A stretch of DNA of 60,000 bases from Hydractinia symbiolongicarpus (lineage: Eukaryota > Cnidaria > Hydrozoa > Anthoathecata > Hydractiniidae): contig NC_079877.1 of the NCBI RefSeq assembly GCF_029227915.1, positions 26,377,851-26,437,850 on the forward strand, written 5' to 3'. The position numbers were made by a program, and so were the translations under genes. Positions 20,049-31,877 of this stretch are shown here, in pieces (position 1 is the first letter of the stretch; each line of letters begins with the position of its first letter). The notes under the pieces are model-generated. The model searched no databases, was not told where the DNA came from, and worked only from the letters and a program-made list of their open reading frames with translations.

Positions 20049-20806
20049 TTTGTAGCTATTTCTCTTTCTTTAATTTGTCGATCGTTGTTGGTCTTTGGTA
20101 AAATTTACAATGGGAAAAAATCCGTTAAATTTGTATTTATAGCAAAGTAGAAATATTCGGACCCGCATTTTGTGTCCTTGTGGTGTATGACACGTTTGTC
20201 AATTTCACATTTTGGTGTAATATGACGTCTCAGCGATGACGCATAAACTGCTGTCATCATCAAAACGCTATTCTGTATAGTACCTTGTTCCTAGAGAGAA
20301 GGGCCGCCATTTTGCTTGCCTCAGCCATTCTGGTAGTTTTTGTGATAAAAACAACCGTTGTTGCGGATAAATGAGCCAAATTCAAAACAAGCGTAAATTT
20401 CGTGGAGATCAAATATTAGTATGCTAAATTCAAGTCCTAATCTTTGCCACACGTAACAGTAATAGTTTTCATATAGCTGTACTAGGGCTCCCTTAGTCCT
20501 TTGCCGTTGTAACCAGCTAGCTAGCTAAAATTGACTCTTGTTTTGAAGTGCTTTCTTCTTTTCTTTTTACGTTTCATTTCTTCTCGTGTAAGATTGTGAT
20601 TTTGGCAAACTGGCCGTGGTACTTAGCCGTGGTTTTGGAATAAGGATACCATAATTTAGAGGTAGCCAACTAACTAGCTACAATTTCCAGAATCTGTTGT
20701 CAGTGGGTTGATTTTAAAGGTTAGTTTAGCTACATTATGTTTCAAGCATCGTCTTAGCAAGACAAAGTTTTGGAAAAAATGTGAAATTCATAAGTATTTC
20801 CCTGAT
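20049..20806. other. 5' flank of the ARF gene
   Basis: Presumed promoter and 5' UTR of the minus-strand ARF gene, then unassigned sequence up to the truncated start of the LINE. It has GCCGCCATTTTG near 20307 and two short GCTAGCTAG tracts; no clear core promoter element. Confidence 0.5.
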
Positions 20807-21738
20807 TAATGTATAGCGTATACTGCCCTATTACTGCACAAAAACTGAAAGTGAGAGACTGGTCTAAATTTAACGAAACCAATTTCTCAAATGAAGTCTC
20901 TGCATTAAATTGGGAAAATGTACTTTGTACAGGTGATAAAGATGTAAACACATCTTTTAACAATTTTTTCAAAGCCATTGAGGACATTTTGGATATCCAT
21001 GTTCCATATAAAACTATATTATCAACAAAATCAAAAACTGAACCACAAAATCCTTGGATGACCAAAGGTATTCTAAAATCCATGAAAATCCGTGACAAAC
21101 TTTATAAATCTTTTATGTGTGCAAAAAACCCTATCATTAAGTCTAACATCCAAGAAAGATATAAAAGATATCGAAATAGGATTGTATCCTTGTGTCGAAC
21201 CAGTAAGAAGAATTACTATTCTGATTATTTCAAAAAAAACATCCAGAATATTGGTAACATTTGGAAAGGTATAAGGTCCTTAATCTCTTCTAGTAGTCGC
21301 AATGAATCTAATTTAATCTCACTTAACATTAATAAATCTATAACCACAGATCCCTTAACTGTAGCCAATACTTTCAACAACTTTTTTTCTTCTGTCGCAA
21401 CAAACCTTCGCAAGAAAATTCCTCACACACCTAAAAACTTTAATCAGTTTCTAAAAAACAGTGTACCCAATTCAATGTTCCTGTCACCCACCACTCCAGA
21501 GGAGATTTTGAAATATTTATCTACTATAAACTCTAAAAAGTCCAGTGGTCCATTAAGTATTCCTTATAATGTTTTGAGTCTTATTAAAAATGAAATTGCT
21601 TGTCCCTTATCTAAAATTATTAATCTCTCATTTACCTTAGGTGTTTTTCCAACTCAACTTAAATTAACTAAAGTCATCCCTATTCACAAGAAAGAATCCA
21701 AACTCGACTGCACAAACTATAGACCAATCTCATTGTTA

Positions 21739-23012
21739 CAGTACAGTCCAGATGTAAGCGTACGCGTACGCTCAAGTTTCACACCTTTTTCTCGGAGGCG
21801 GTAGTTGTTTGTCTTTTGTTCTTATTAATTATCTTGCGAGTCTTTTAAGTCATTAACTTGCGCGTAATAAACAAAAGATTATTGAAGAAAAAATAGCTTA
21901 TTACAACTGCGCGTAACTATTGTTAAATAGTGTTAACATAACTATTCCCAATAGCATAATTGCAAATGTTATCAACTCTATCAATGTGACACGAAGAGCC
22001 ATTGTTTAATATTTTTATTAAACAAAGGTTTTGCGTGGAAACTAAATAGACTAGCGAGAAGGCATTGTTGGTTGCGCGGGTTAAATAAAGCCTTTACGCG
22101 ATAGAAATTATTTTAACAAAGATTGAAAAATTTTTTAGATTGCATTTTAAAACTTTAAAAACGAAAAACGGCGATAGAAATGTTTTTTTAGATCGCATTT
22201 TAAAAGTTTAATAACGAAAAGCGGCGATAGAAATGTTTTTTTAGATCGCATTTTAAAAGTTTAAAAACGAAAAACGGCGATAGAAATGTTTTTTTAGATC
22301 GCATTTTAAAAGTTTTAAAACGAAAAACGGCGATAGAAATGTAATTTTAGATCGCATTATAAAAGTTTTAAAACGGAAATCGGCGATAGATATTTTTTTT
22401 TAGATCGCATTTTAAAAGTTTTAAAACGAAAAACGGCGATAGAAATGTTTTTTTAGATCGCATTTTAAAAGTTTAAAAACGAAAAACGGCGATAGAAATG
22501 TTTTTTTAGATCGCATTTTAAATGTTTAAAAACGAAAAACGGCGATAGAAATGTTTTTTTAGATGGCATTTTGAAATTTTAAAAACAAAAAACTGCAATA
22601 GAAAAGCTTTTTTAGATCGCATTTTAAAAGTTTAAAAACAAAAAACGGCGATAGAAATTTTTTTTTAGATCGCATTTTAAAAGTTTAAAAACGAAAAACT
22701 GCAATAGAAATGTTTTTTAGATCGCATTTTGAAAGTAAGAGCTTGTGATTTTAAATATATCAGATTAAAATCGTGTTACTATAATTAGTTTCGTTGTTAA
22801 AAAAAATTAAAATTCAATGGCCGTCGCGTTTAATTTATTCTCGCGCAGAGTATTGTTTTTAAACAATGTTTCTCGCTATGCTTTTGTTTTTAACACGAAG
22901 CAATTATTTTCGCGCAACTTGAAAGGAACTCGCTATCCCATTGTTTTTTTTAATGAAAGCAATTATTTTTGCAACTTGAGCGTACCCGTACGCTTACATC
23001 TGGACTGTACTG
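21739..23012 (+). mobile_element. 1.27-kb TIR element with TA duplication and satellite core
   Basis: TIRs begin CAGTACAGTCCAGATGTAAG and continue CGTACG(C/G)GTACGCTCAAGT, nearly identical at both ends (~40 bp). TA lies outside each end (21737-21738, 23013-23014). TA target sites and CAGT-type termini suggest a Tc1/mariner-type non-autonomous element. No transposase. Removing it restores LINE A's reading frame exactly. Inside is an array of ~54-58-bp satellite units. Confidence 0.85.
22130..22735 (+). repeat. ~54-58-bp satellite array inside the TA-flanked element
   Basis: About eleven units, each a T-run, AGATCGCATTTTAAAAGTTT, AAAAACGAAAAACGGCGATA and GAAATG. Units match the reverse-oriented pieces at 12521-12655. 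Confidence 0.93.
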
Positions 23013-24622
23013 TATCAAATATTGACAAAATTTTTGAGAAACTGATTCATGATAGACTTTATAAGTTCCTTAACAAAAACAAGGTCCTATATTCACAACA
23101 GTTTGGCTTTAGAAAAAACTATTCCACTTCACAAACCTTGCTTAACATGATTCAAAAAATTGCTGACAACCTAGACAAAGGTAATTATGTTTGTGGAATT
23201 TTCGTAGATCTCCAAAAAGCTTTCGATACTGTTGACCATGAAATCTTATTGAAAAAATTGTTTCATTATGGCGTTAGAGGTAATGTCTTAAATTTATTAA
23301 AATCCTATCTTTCTGACCGTGATCAGTTTGTCTCCATTAAAAGTATTTTCTCAAATAAGGTATTTATGAAGCATGGTGTTCCTCAAGGATCTGTACTTGG
23401 CCCACTTCTTTTCTTGCTCTATATTAATGACTTACACGAAGCAATAAAATTTTCCCTAGTTCATCACTTTGCTGACGATACAAACTTGCTGCATTTTAAT
23501 CCCTCATTGAAATCCCTCGTCAAAAAAGTCAATCTTGATCTTAGATTCCTCTGGCACTGGCTCAGTGCTAACAAAATATCTCTTAATGCTAGTAAAACGG
23601 AATATATACTCTTTAGACATCCCTCTAAACCCTTTAACTGTGAAGTTAAGCTTTCTATTGGTGGTCAAAAGGTTTTTCCTAGTGAAACTATAAAATATCT
23701 TGGTGTACTGCTTGATTCTAACCTAGGATGGAAGTCCCAGATTAATTCAGTTGCAACCAAATTGAAAAAGGTTAATGGAATCATTGCAAAAATAAGACAT
23801 TATGTGCCAATGGATGTTCTTCTGTCAGTTTATAATGCTCTTTTCCACTCAAATCTAAATTATTGCACCCAAGTCTGGGGTCAGTCCATAAGTTTACAAG
23901 TGAACCGAATCACTGTCCTTCAAAATTGTGCTTTACGTCTTATGAATTTTGCCAACCATAGAACAAATGCAAACCAATATTATAAAATTTAGGCATCCTT
24001 AAATTCACAGATACTGTGAAACTGCAAAATGTATTATTTATTTATAATTTATTTCACAACAATCTACCTGTTCCTCTGATTGGTACCTTTTCAATTGACT
24101 TCTCTCACTCTCATAATACTCGTGCTAACAGCCTAGGCCTTATAAATTTGCGTGCTGTTCGTACTTCTGCATTTGGTTTGAAATCCATTAGGCATCAAAG
24201 TGTCCTATCATGGTCTAGTTGTCAGAATACCTTACCTGAAATAAGACTTTTAGATCTCCCTTTGCATAGACTTAAATCTCTAATAAAGCATACATTGTTG
24301 TCTAATTATGTTTAATTTATATATACCTAAAATTACTATTGTTCACAATCACTTTCACACCACTTTTTTCTTGGGATTTGCAATTGCAATATTTTTCACA
24401 TTTTTTCGCTTGTCTGTCTTGTTTTGTAGTGTTGTCTGTGTAAGTTGTGTGTTTTGTATTGTCCACGGTGGCTGTCATACTTCGAGCTCTGCTAACTTTG
24501 GCAGTTTCCGGGGTTTACTAGGGCAAAATTTTTAATTAATAATGTATATTTATCTCCTAGTAAACTGAAATATATGTTTATTTCATTCATTTCATTCATT
24601 CATTCATTCATTTCATTCATAT

Positions 24623-27404
24623 TATCAGCACTATCCTTATATTGCCACCAGAAAATTATTAAAATATGTTGATTTCAAACGAAAGGACTTGAACCTGTGT
24701 AGGAATCTTTTTATATTTTAAAAAAATCTGTTTTGGTTTGTGAGATATATATATTTGTAAAAGTGTGACTAATTATATATGTGGAATTATGACATCATAA
24801 AGTAAGATCCTGAAACACAATCGCTGGTATTAATATTCAAATATGTTCTAAATACTAAACTGGAGAGGTGAAAACATATATATTTATATATATTTATATA
24901 TATATACTCTTTCTATTCGTTCACTATTTGTTGTTTGTTGTCCCTCTTTTTTACCCTGCTTTTTTCACCTTGGTTTTTTTAGTACGCTCTCGCAAAGAAG
25001 AGAGACAGGTTGGACCTGCAGTCACATTCCGACTGCATCGTTTTGATTGGTTGATTTTTTACAGGGCAATTTCGCAATAACTGAAAATAAATATGTTGAT
25101 CCGTGGTCGTTTGAACTAAGATAAGTGTATCTAAGTTATTTGTTATGGTAAGGCTGATTTTTTAATCATGCTTTAATTTAATTCTTTGGATGTTTCAAAA
25201 GCTGTGTTGAAAGCTCTGAACCAATTCACCTTTTCAATAAAACCTAAACAACTAGAAGCTGTGGAGAATATTTTGAATGGAGTTGATACATTAAATTAAA
25301 AACATTTTATTCGGACGTGCTTCACTTTCAAGTTTGTTTACACCTTCGTTTTGTTTACATGTGCTTTGCATGTGTTTCTTATCAAATTTTGCACTCAAAA
25401 CCCTTGAAAGTTGGAGCGGGGGGAGAGTGTGGCTTTGAGGATCTCCCTGAGATAATATCCTCATCGTGGCTGCTTTTATTGTGAAAAATATCAGTAAAAA
25501 TCCAGTATTTTGAGTAAGGGAAAAATAAACATGGAAATGCTTCCTCTCTCTCGGGCAAAACTAACCACTTGTGTATGTGTGACAGGCAGGTATTTGTAAC
25601 ATGAGGAAGAGAACTGATCTGTGGGGATTTCCCTCGCTGCCTTTCCCATAATAAATAAATTTCTAAAGTCTGTTATTCTAGTTCAGAAATAACAACCATA
25701 GAACTGGTAAACATTACCTATCTAAATACTATTGCTGAGAGCACGTTTAAAATGGAAGACATCAAGGAGGACAGTCATGGTTTCTCAAATAATGTTTATT
25801 TTTTGAATTTGAGTTTGGTGACCCAAATGTTTAAAGCTATCAAAAAATATTTTACAGTACTAGTTTCATTAATTTTATTGTCTCTCATATAAATTCCCAA
25901 GCTGTTAACTGCTTTGTTTCGATCAAAGTTTATTCTTTTTCTACTTTTTTTATTATGCTGTCCACTCCCCTTGCAGACATGGCGAAAAATATTGCAATGT
26001 TTATTTATTCCTCTACTATTTTTTGAAGTGACTGCAAAAATAATTATGCAAATATTTAAAAGCAATGAGATGAAATTTGAGTGGCTAATATTTTTCTGTT
26101 TCAAGTAACTGTAAAATTTGAATTTCAAATTGTCAGGTAGGTATAAAAGGGAAAATGATGAGTTTAGTTTACTAGGCTACCTTTGTCCTGGATCTTTTCA
26201 TGTCCCAGATCTTTTTTCACAATAAGTATCATGCTAGGCGTATAGCATCAACTTAAAACTCCAACCCTTTAAACTGACATTGGTTTAAGTGTGCCAGAGT
26301 GCATTTCCTAATGATATAATGTCCAATTTTCTTAGTTCTTTTCCTACTACCATTACAAAACCATAAGCTTTTAGGAAGTTGATGTCTTTGTCCAATTCTG
26401 GTAAATATTTCTATCGGTTTGACATGCTATTTCTGTTTTGTAATTTTTAACAACTTAAAAAAAATGACTGATGAGATTAGATGTGTTTTGCTCCAGTCAT
26501 AGAGCATAAAAAAATGACTCAAATATTTTGCTATGCAGGAACTTTACTTAACTTTAACTCAAAGTCATATCCATTTGTCCTGAAGATAATTTTTGGCAAG
26601 GAAATATACTTAAAAAGGTATTGTTTCTCACCTAGTGTCCACATCTTTTATCCTTCCACACAGGTGTTAAAGGCCATTGAAAATCCATCTATATATCAAT
26701 TCTACATCAGTATCAAGGTTTAAGGCTGTAGGATTTAATAAATGTAAACAAAACAAAAACATTCCATGGTCGTAAGTCTCTCAAATATGCCAATAAAGTA
26801 GCTACTTTTAGCACTGTAGGCATCCCTGTTGGAAACAGAGGTTTAAAGTTACCAGTTTTCAAATATATACCAGATTTTTACATATCTCATTTCTTTTCAA
26901 GTGCTATTTACCCTTTAGGTTACTCAGAATAGTGCAGGAACTTTTAGAAGAAAATCGAGAATTTTTTTAAAAATTTAACACATACAATTGAAAGGACAAT
27001 ATTGGAAAATAAGCTTTTCTGTAAACTTTTCCCTGAAACCCGACAGAAGCTGGAAACTATATGATGTTCGCTTTGCTTGTTGTCTTATCATCGGTTTCAT
27101 CATAGCCAGTACCGGCTTGATTATACTGAGCTGTTTCTGTACTTAAATAATGGTCTTCATAAACAGTTCTTGCATGGATTAAAATTATCTGGTATTGTAC
27201 ACCACGTTGATGGTTGTGGGTGCGATTTAGAAAAACCTTTCCTGTTTAAATGGATTTTCTTGCTATATGTCCTTTATAAGTCAGTTGATTACTGTGTGAA
27301 ATTTTATACTGAAAAAATAAATTATTGTAAGGAAATGCATCTATTTCCTTCGTTTTTTTGAAAATTATTATTAAAAATAATTTGATTATTTTATAGTAAC
27401 CACA
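24623..27404. other. Intergenic region, one helicase-like scrap
   Basis: AT-rich. An AT-dinucleotide tract is near 24870-24905. Apart from the RecQ-like fragment at 25189-25299 I recognise no coding sequence; the open frames near 25796-26128, 26481 and 27077 have no family signature. Confidence 0.5.
25189..25299 (+). pseudogene. RecQ-helicase-like N-terminal fragment
   Basis: A 36-codon frame, DVSKAVLKALNQFTFSIKPK followed by QLEAVENILNGVDTLN and a stop. The pattern F-x-[IL]-K-x-x-Q-x-x-A-[IV]-x-x-[IL]-L-x-G-x-D resembles the segment before the Walker A motif of RecQ-like helicases. No Walker motif follows. Probably a relic of a retrocopy or transposon-captured gene. Confidence 0.35.
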
Positions 27405-28214
27405 ATGACGCGTTCAGATTCAAACGACAGCGACCAGAACAGAAGAAGAAGTAGAAAGAAAAAGAAGGAACGATATCGGTCACGCTCGCGCAGCAGTTCG
27501 TCTGACAGATACCGCAAGTCGAAAAAGTCGCGCGCACGGTCCCGTTCTAGAGAACGTAGACGAAGTAGATCACGTGATCATTACAAAAGTCGCTCCAGGT
27601 CTAGAGATAGGTCGCACAAACGAAGAGAGAGATCAAGATCAAGATCGCGTGATCGAGACAACAAATATAGCTCTAAAGATTACGATGATAAAGTAAATTC
27701 TCGTTCAAAGGCAATATTTGAAAGTAATAACGATAAAACGAGTTTAAAGGAGAAAATAAAAACACTTTCATTAACACGTGACGAGAACAAGAAAGAGGTT
27801 GTTCCCAGCCTTGAGCAGTTGCAGAGGTTTGAAAAAGACAGCTTTGTACAAGAGTCGTTTTCTTCGACTATTCCAAACGCGAGCAACCAACCGAAGCAGA
27901 AGAAAAAAAAGAAAAAGAAAAAGAATTTGATGCAAAGCCAAGCAGTAAGTAATAACCTCGCAAAAGACATTCCTGAGCAAAAAGCAGAGACAATATCACA
28001 TGAAAGTGCTATGTTTGGAAATACTTTAGACACGATGCATGTCGGAAAGTTTGCGTCGAGAATAGACAACAAGCGTAAAGAAATACTGAAAAACGTAGAA
28101 ACTGATGACGTCATTTTTGGTGCGATGTTTTGCGAAAGTCCAGAAATTCGAATGAAACGTTGGATTGAAAAATTAGGAAAGATTCGTAAAAAAGCGCGAG
28201 AAGCTGGATATTAG
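27405..28214 (+). CDS. SR-rich nuclear protein
   Basis: 269 residues. Residues 1-90 are an RS domain with many SR/RS dipeptides (RYRSRSRSSSSDRYRKSKK), typical of proteins in splicing speckles and often phosphorylated. A linker with LKEKIKTLSLTRDENKK is followed by an eight-lysine run near 165-173. The end looks like a conserved domain: SAMFGNTLDTMHVGKFASR, then DDVIFGAMFCESPE and KRWIEKLGKIRKKAREAGY. I do not recognise the family; small RS-rich proteins such as RSRP/RSRC types are possible. A tttatag acceptor at 27390-27396 just before the ATG suggests an intron in the 5' UTR. The frame is intact and probably a real nuclear protein acting in RNA processing. Confidence 0.75.
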   Translation: MTRSDSNDSDQNRRRSRKKKKERYRSRSRSSSSDRYRKSKKSRARSRSRERRRSRSRDHYKSRSRSRDRSHKRRERSRSRSRDRDNKYSSKDYDDKVNSRSKAIFESNNDKTSLKEKIKTLSLTRDENKKEVVPSLEQLQRFEKDSFVQESFSSTIPNASNQPKQKKKKKKKKNLMQSQAVSNNLAKDIPEQKAETISHESAMFGNTLDTMHVGKFASRIDNKRKEILKNVETDDVIFGAMFCESPEIRMKRWIEKLGKIRKKAREAGY

Positions 28215-28363
28215 CATCAAATAAATGATTTTGTTTTAACTTTTAGCTTTTTTACTTGTGATGGTGTCGTTTACCCGACTTCAGCAGTAAATAAAATATG
28301 CATTTTTATTAGCGCATGTAGCAAGAACTAGCTGCAAAATCGTATTTTTAAAATTTTAATAAA

Positions 28364-28735
28364 CTAGTCGGTGGCCCGTTGGAAAACCCACGGGTTCGTC
28401 CGTCCCCTTTATACCGCATTGCGAGCGTCTTGCTATTTGCAGTACCATTTTGCGTTACAGACATACGGGTATTTTAAAATAGATGTGAAAAGCACTTGCA
28501 GCCCAAATAGTTTGGATTCTTATATCACATCGTGTGGTCCAGTAGTTATGGAGTTCGCTTCATAATCAAAAGGTTCATGGTTCTGTTCACAGCGCGGTCA
28601 TGTTCAACAAGTGTCTTAACCACAATTATGGATCTGCCCATGCCATGTGAGAAAAAATGGGTATGCTTTGCTGGTGTGTACTTAATGTATACATTCAGAA
28701 CACAGGACCCACATTCATAACAGTGTTTCCAACAC
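28364..28735 (+). repeat. Possible tRNA-derived SINE
   Basis: At 28532-28605 a tRNA-like segment has an A-box-like TCCAGTAGTTATGGAG and a B-box-like GGTTCATGGTTCTG about 30 bp downstream, both degenerate. It is preceded by GGTGGCCCGTTGGAAAACCC. No second copy is in the window to define limits, so borders are guesses. Confidence 0.4.
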
Positions 28736-29371
28736 TGAACTGGCTATTTTACATAGATATTCGGAATAATAATAGTCAGAGGAAGTAACAATTTTATTCA
28801 TTCTGCTCCTGTTATTGACTGACGCAAATCTTCCACTTAATTTATTTAATATACACTCCAGGGGTACTCTATTTTGTTTACTGGGAAGGTGTAAAAAGAA
28901 TTAAATTTTCTTGAAATTGTTTTTCAAATACGGTGACAGTAACAATGTTTTTAATTTTTGTGATGTTTTCGTTTTCTCCAAATAAGTATTTTCGCGCATT
29001 TATTTTCGCGCCAAAAGATCGTTAATGCCCAAGAATTGGCAGACAAATCGTGCGCAAAAGGTTTAATCCGCGCGAAAAAAACTACGCGCGAAATACGTTT
29101 ATGTTGATGTTACGCGAAGATGCGATATATTTTTTTTTTTGCTGCATGAACATTAGTAAGAATAAAGTATTCTTGCTCACGCCCAATAAAGAGAAAAATA
29201 AGAGTTGTCATAATGTTGAACTAACTTTTTTCGCCTTTTTTGTGCACTGTGCAAAGCAGTGCAATTTGTTGGACTAATTTTGGCCTGAAGCGGTTTGGAG
29301 GGTCACAAAAATATTTTAACATCAATTCTTTTTTTGTTTACTGAGCCAATTTTTGCATAAAACGGAACAGC

Positions 29372-29459
29372 AACCTTGTCTCCGGGGTCTTGTGTCCCCT
29401 GAGCCGTTATTACGGAGATCAACTTTATCAACAATCTAAAATGCCCTGTGAACGAGGTT
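29372..29459. repeat. CCTCGTYCCCAGGG-ended MITE, copy 1
   Basis: Left AACCTTGTCTCCGGGG; right, on the minus strand, AACCTCGTTCACAGGG. No coding capacity. Other copies are listed below. Confidence 0.6.
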
Positions 29460-29585
29460 GACGAAACATGTTAAAGACTTTTAAAGGAGGCTCAAATCTT
29501 CCAAAAAACAAAGCAATTTCTAAACAACACCGACAGTCCATTTCCTGTGAACCATGGCAGATCAAGGATTTTACTAACTATGATC

Positions 29586-29715
29586 ATCCTCGTCCCCAGG
29601 GTTTGTTGCCTATGTCAAAACTGCTAGCGCCTACTTGACGGCTAAAGAAGACAGGAAGTTTTTTCGCCACCGGTCTCTCCCTGTCAATAAAACAAAAGCC
29701 CTTGGGGGCGAGGTT
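29586..29715. repeat. CCTCGTYCCCAGGG-ended MITE, copy 2
   Basis: Left ATCCTCGTCCCCAGGG, right on the minus strand AACCTCGCCCCCAAGGG; 130 bp. Confidence 0.72.
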
Positions 29716-29853
29716 GAACTATGATCAGTCAAAATTTTGTAAAAAGTGCAAAGGGTACAAGAGAACTTGCACCAGAATTTCTAATTTTTGGAATAATTTA
29801 GTGAAAAGTGCATGCGTCGATGTTAACTCCTGGAGCATAAGCACTTAATAATG

Positions 29854-30795
29854 TCAAATATTTCCAACACTATTTTGAACATCAAGTTTCTGTTGGCAGC
29901 ATAACACACTTTTTAAATATTTATAAATCTTCTCATTTCGGTAGGTGAATATCACTGAATTTAATCCAGAATTCAAAAACATTGGAACCGTCATCCACGT
30001 GATTACTTTGAACATGGCAGACGAAGTATCGACATCGTTTTTGTAAGAAAAAAATTGTATAGCGCTGTATATAAATCCGAGCACAGCGGGGGAGTACGTT
30101 ACAACCAACACAAACATAATAAAAGTAATCGTTCTTGTTGTTCTCCCATCATAATGTGTGTATCTTGAAGTAGCGGAATACCTTCTCATTTCTTTCGCAG
30201 TTCGATGAACGTAACGATAAATCCCAATGTTGGTGCACAACGTAGCAAAAATCAACACCAAAATAAAGAGTGCTGACGTTAGGTGAAAATAACCTATAAG
30301 CATTGGAGATTTTCTACGAAGTGAACTGGCTGAAAACGAGGCTAATGCAAAAGATATACATATATCTGTTACGACATATATACGAAATATAGGTTTTTCG
30401 GACATGCTACGGTAATAATCACTTTTTACCACCATAAGATATCGATCCAATCCAATTTCAAACACAAGCATAGCCGCAAAAACAGAGCAGAACTCGCTAA
30501 TAAACGATTGAAGCGCCAAAGTGACACAACGTGATGTTTGATTTATAAGACTAACATGGAGTGGTAACAAAATGGTGCCAATAAGTAAATCAAAAACTCC
30601 TACAGTGAGAAACATTTTGTGAGGTCTATCTTGAGTTTGTTTTGTCTTGTATAATCCAACAACAAGAACAGCATTGCAAACAATTATAAATAACATCACC
30701 ATGCTGTAGACTGTGAGAAGGAGAATCCCATTGACGGAGGAGACGCGTCCTTTGGGGAATGTCATGAAGCAATCGTCATTCGTTTTATTATCCAT
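29854..30795 (-). CDS. Rhodopsin-like (class A) GPCR, orphan
   Basis: 313 residues, single exon, seven hydrophobic segments (about 23-48, 60-82, 98-120, 137-157, 168-192, 222-247 and 262-285). Class A marks: Asn41 in TM1, Asp69 in TM2 (GVFDLLIG), Cys90 before TM3, LDRYLMVV (116-123) as the DRY motif, and LNSVIFTY (278-285) as a diverged NPxxY with Ser for Pro. TM6 has TYSPAV, keeping the Pro but lacking the CWxP Trp. N-glycosylation sites NKT near residue 3 and NQT at 85. The C-tail has CC at 299-300, a possible palmitoylation site. A plasma-membrane receptor signalling through G proteins; the ligand cannot be inferred. Intronless GPCRs of this kind are common in cnidarians. Confidence 0.88.
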   Translation of the reverse strand: MDNKTNDDCFMTFPKGRVSSVNGILLLTVYSMVMLFIIVCNAVLVVGLYKTKQTQDRPHKMFLTVGVFDLLIGTILLPLHVSLINQTSRCVTLALQSFISEFCSVFAAMLVFEIGLDRYLMVVKSDYYRSMSEKPIFRIYVVTDICISFALASFSASSLRRKSPMLIGYFHLTSALFILVLIFATLCTNIGIYRYVHRTAKEMRRYSATSRYTHYDGRTTRTITFIMFVLVVTYSPAVLGFIYSAIQFFSYKNDVDTSSAMFKVITWMTVPMFLNSGLNSVIFTYRNEKIYKYLKSVLCCQQKLDVQNSVGNI

Positions 30796-31599
30796 TCCAA
30801 TCGATGTTTTGTGAAACTTTTCTCGGCTTTTCCTTTTGAATGTGAAACTTTTCGTTTCTATTCTATGTTCAACATTCAGACAGTTTTGTATGTACTTAAC
30901 TAACTTTCAAAATATCGTATTTGTCTACTTTTGAGTGCTTTTATAAAATGAAATAAGAAATAAATTAAACTTAATCTAATTTGTCTCTCCTAATTCTTTC
31001 AGGACGTATCAATTGACTTAAGCTTCAGTAATCATGAAAACTCACTGCGATGGAGATTATATGGCAGCAATTAATTTGTACACTGAAACCATAAGATGCT
31101 TGTATCAGTTTCTTTCAGGTTAAAAATAAATTGGAAGTAACCGTTTAATTTTGATAATCAATAACCTCTTTGCCCTGGGATGGACGTTAAGTGAAAGTAA
31201 CATACATACAAACTTTTTGTTTAGAAAATGCAGATTCCAACTTCATTCATAGAGTTTTTATCAGGACGAACCAAGAGATTGTTCAATCCACGTCAAATCC
31301 ACGTTTTTCTTCTTTTTAAGAAAAAAATTAAGAAACATTGCCAAACTAGAAAACAGAATAAGAAAGGAATATAAATGAACCAAAGAAACGACAAACCCAC
31401 CTTAGACAGATAAGAGGTTTATGAAACATGTTAATGAATAGAAAGAGAGAAAGCTTATTAAAAGGAAAAAAGAAGAGCCAATTAACATACATATAGCAGA
31501 AAACACGAGACTTAGAAACTTAAGAAACAATAAAGAAAGAATGAAAAAAAACAAAAAACGTGTAATGCAATTATTTTATAATAATATTGTGTTTGTTTC

Positions 31600-31877
31600 A
31601 GATAGATGTGCATACTTTACATGGCTAGCCTCGCAAATATTGAGGGATATACCCTGCATATTTTTTGTAGGAAGGACCATGGCTTAGATAGGGAGTCCTA
31701 GAGTATTTAATGCTCATTTTGAGCTACGCAGACTCAATTAGGGTCCACACTCTACCATACAAATCCGTCCAACATCCAGCCGCCCACGCAGTGTCCCATC
31801 TTCCTAATTTTCCTCACATTGCTTGGGTTAACCCGGGGCTATGGTAGCATTTACTCGCCTAAGTTAAATCGCCACTA
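31600..31877 (-). mobile_element. SINE body copy lacking the tRNA head
   Basis: Matches the body of the SINE at 8545-8820 over nearly its whole length (CATGGCTAGCCTCRCAAATA, AGAGTATTTAATGCTCATTT, CTTGGGTTAACCCGGGGCTA). It stops where the B-box/tRNA part would begin. Loss of the pol III head makes it immobile. Confidence 0.82.

Larger units (their letters stand above)
20809..24315 (+). pseudogene. LINE A reverse transcriptase, split by insertion and frameshift
   Basis: Left part 20809-21738 holds the region before and at the start of the RT fingers: WMTKGILKSMKIRDKLYKSF, SSGPLSIPYNVL, VIPIHKKESKLDCTNYRPIS. The inserted element follows. The right part resumes in frame at 23015 with SNIDKIFEKLIHDRLYKFL, then GIFVDLQKAFDTVDHEILL, HGVPQGSVLGPLLF, the catalytic FADDTNLL near 23467 and the thumb, to a stop at 23990. 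A missing base near there shifts the remaining 3' coding (NLGILKFTDTVKLQ...) into another frame ending at 24315. Only one frameshift and the insertion break it, so it is a fairly young copy. It would copy its own RNA by target-primed reverse transcription. Confidence 0.88.
20807..24622 (+). mobile_element. LINE A (Jockey/CR1-like), 5'-truncated, interrupted by a TA-flanked element
   Basis: An RT-bearing non-LTR retrotransposon without its endonuclease end. It finishes in a 3' tail of ATTC/ATTTC repeats at about 24576-24622, typical of CR1/L2-like elements. A 1,274-bp inverted-repeat element (21739-23012) splits the RT. Confidence 0.85.
28215..29853. other. Intergenic region with a SINE-like repeat and two small TIR elements
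   Basis: 3' flank of the SR gene, then repeats listed separately. A patch at 28990-29100 is rich in CGCGAAA/TTTCGCGC words. No gene recognised. Confidence 0.55.

Noticed and set aside
22130-22735. CRISPR-like regular repeat array
   Set aside because: Tandem satellite units without variable spacers, inside a TIR element.
22817-23014. N-terminal 66 codons of the open frame before SNIDKIFEKL, as part of the RT
   Set aside because: They lie inside the inserted TA-flanked element; the true RT sequence before the insertion is at 20809-21738.
27680-28114. Minus-strand frame opposite the SR protein gene
   Set aside because: Antisense shadow of the lysine- and serine-rich coding strand.
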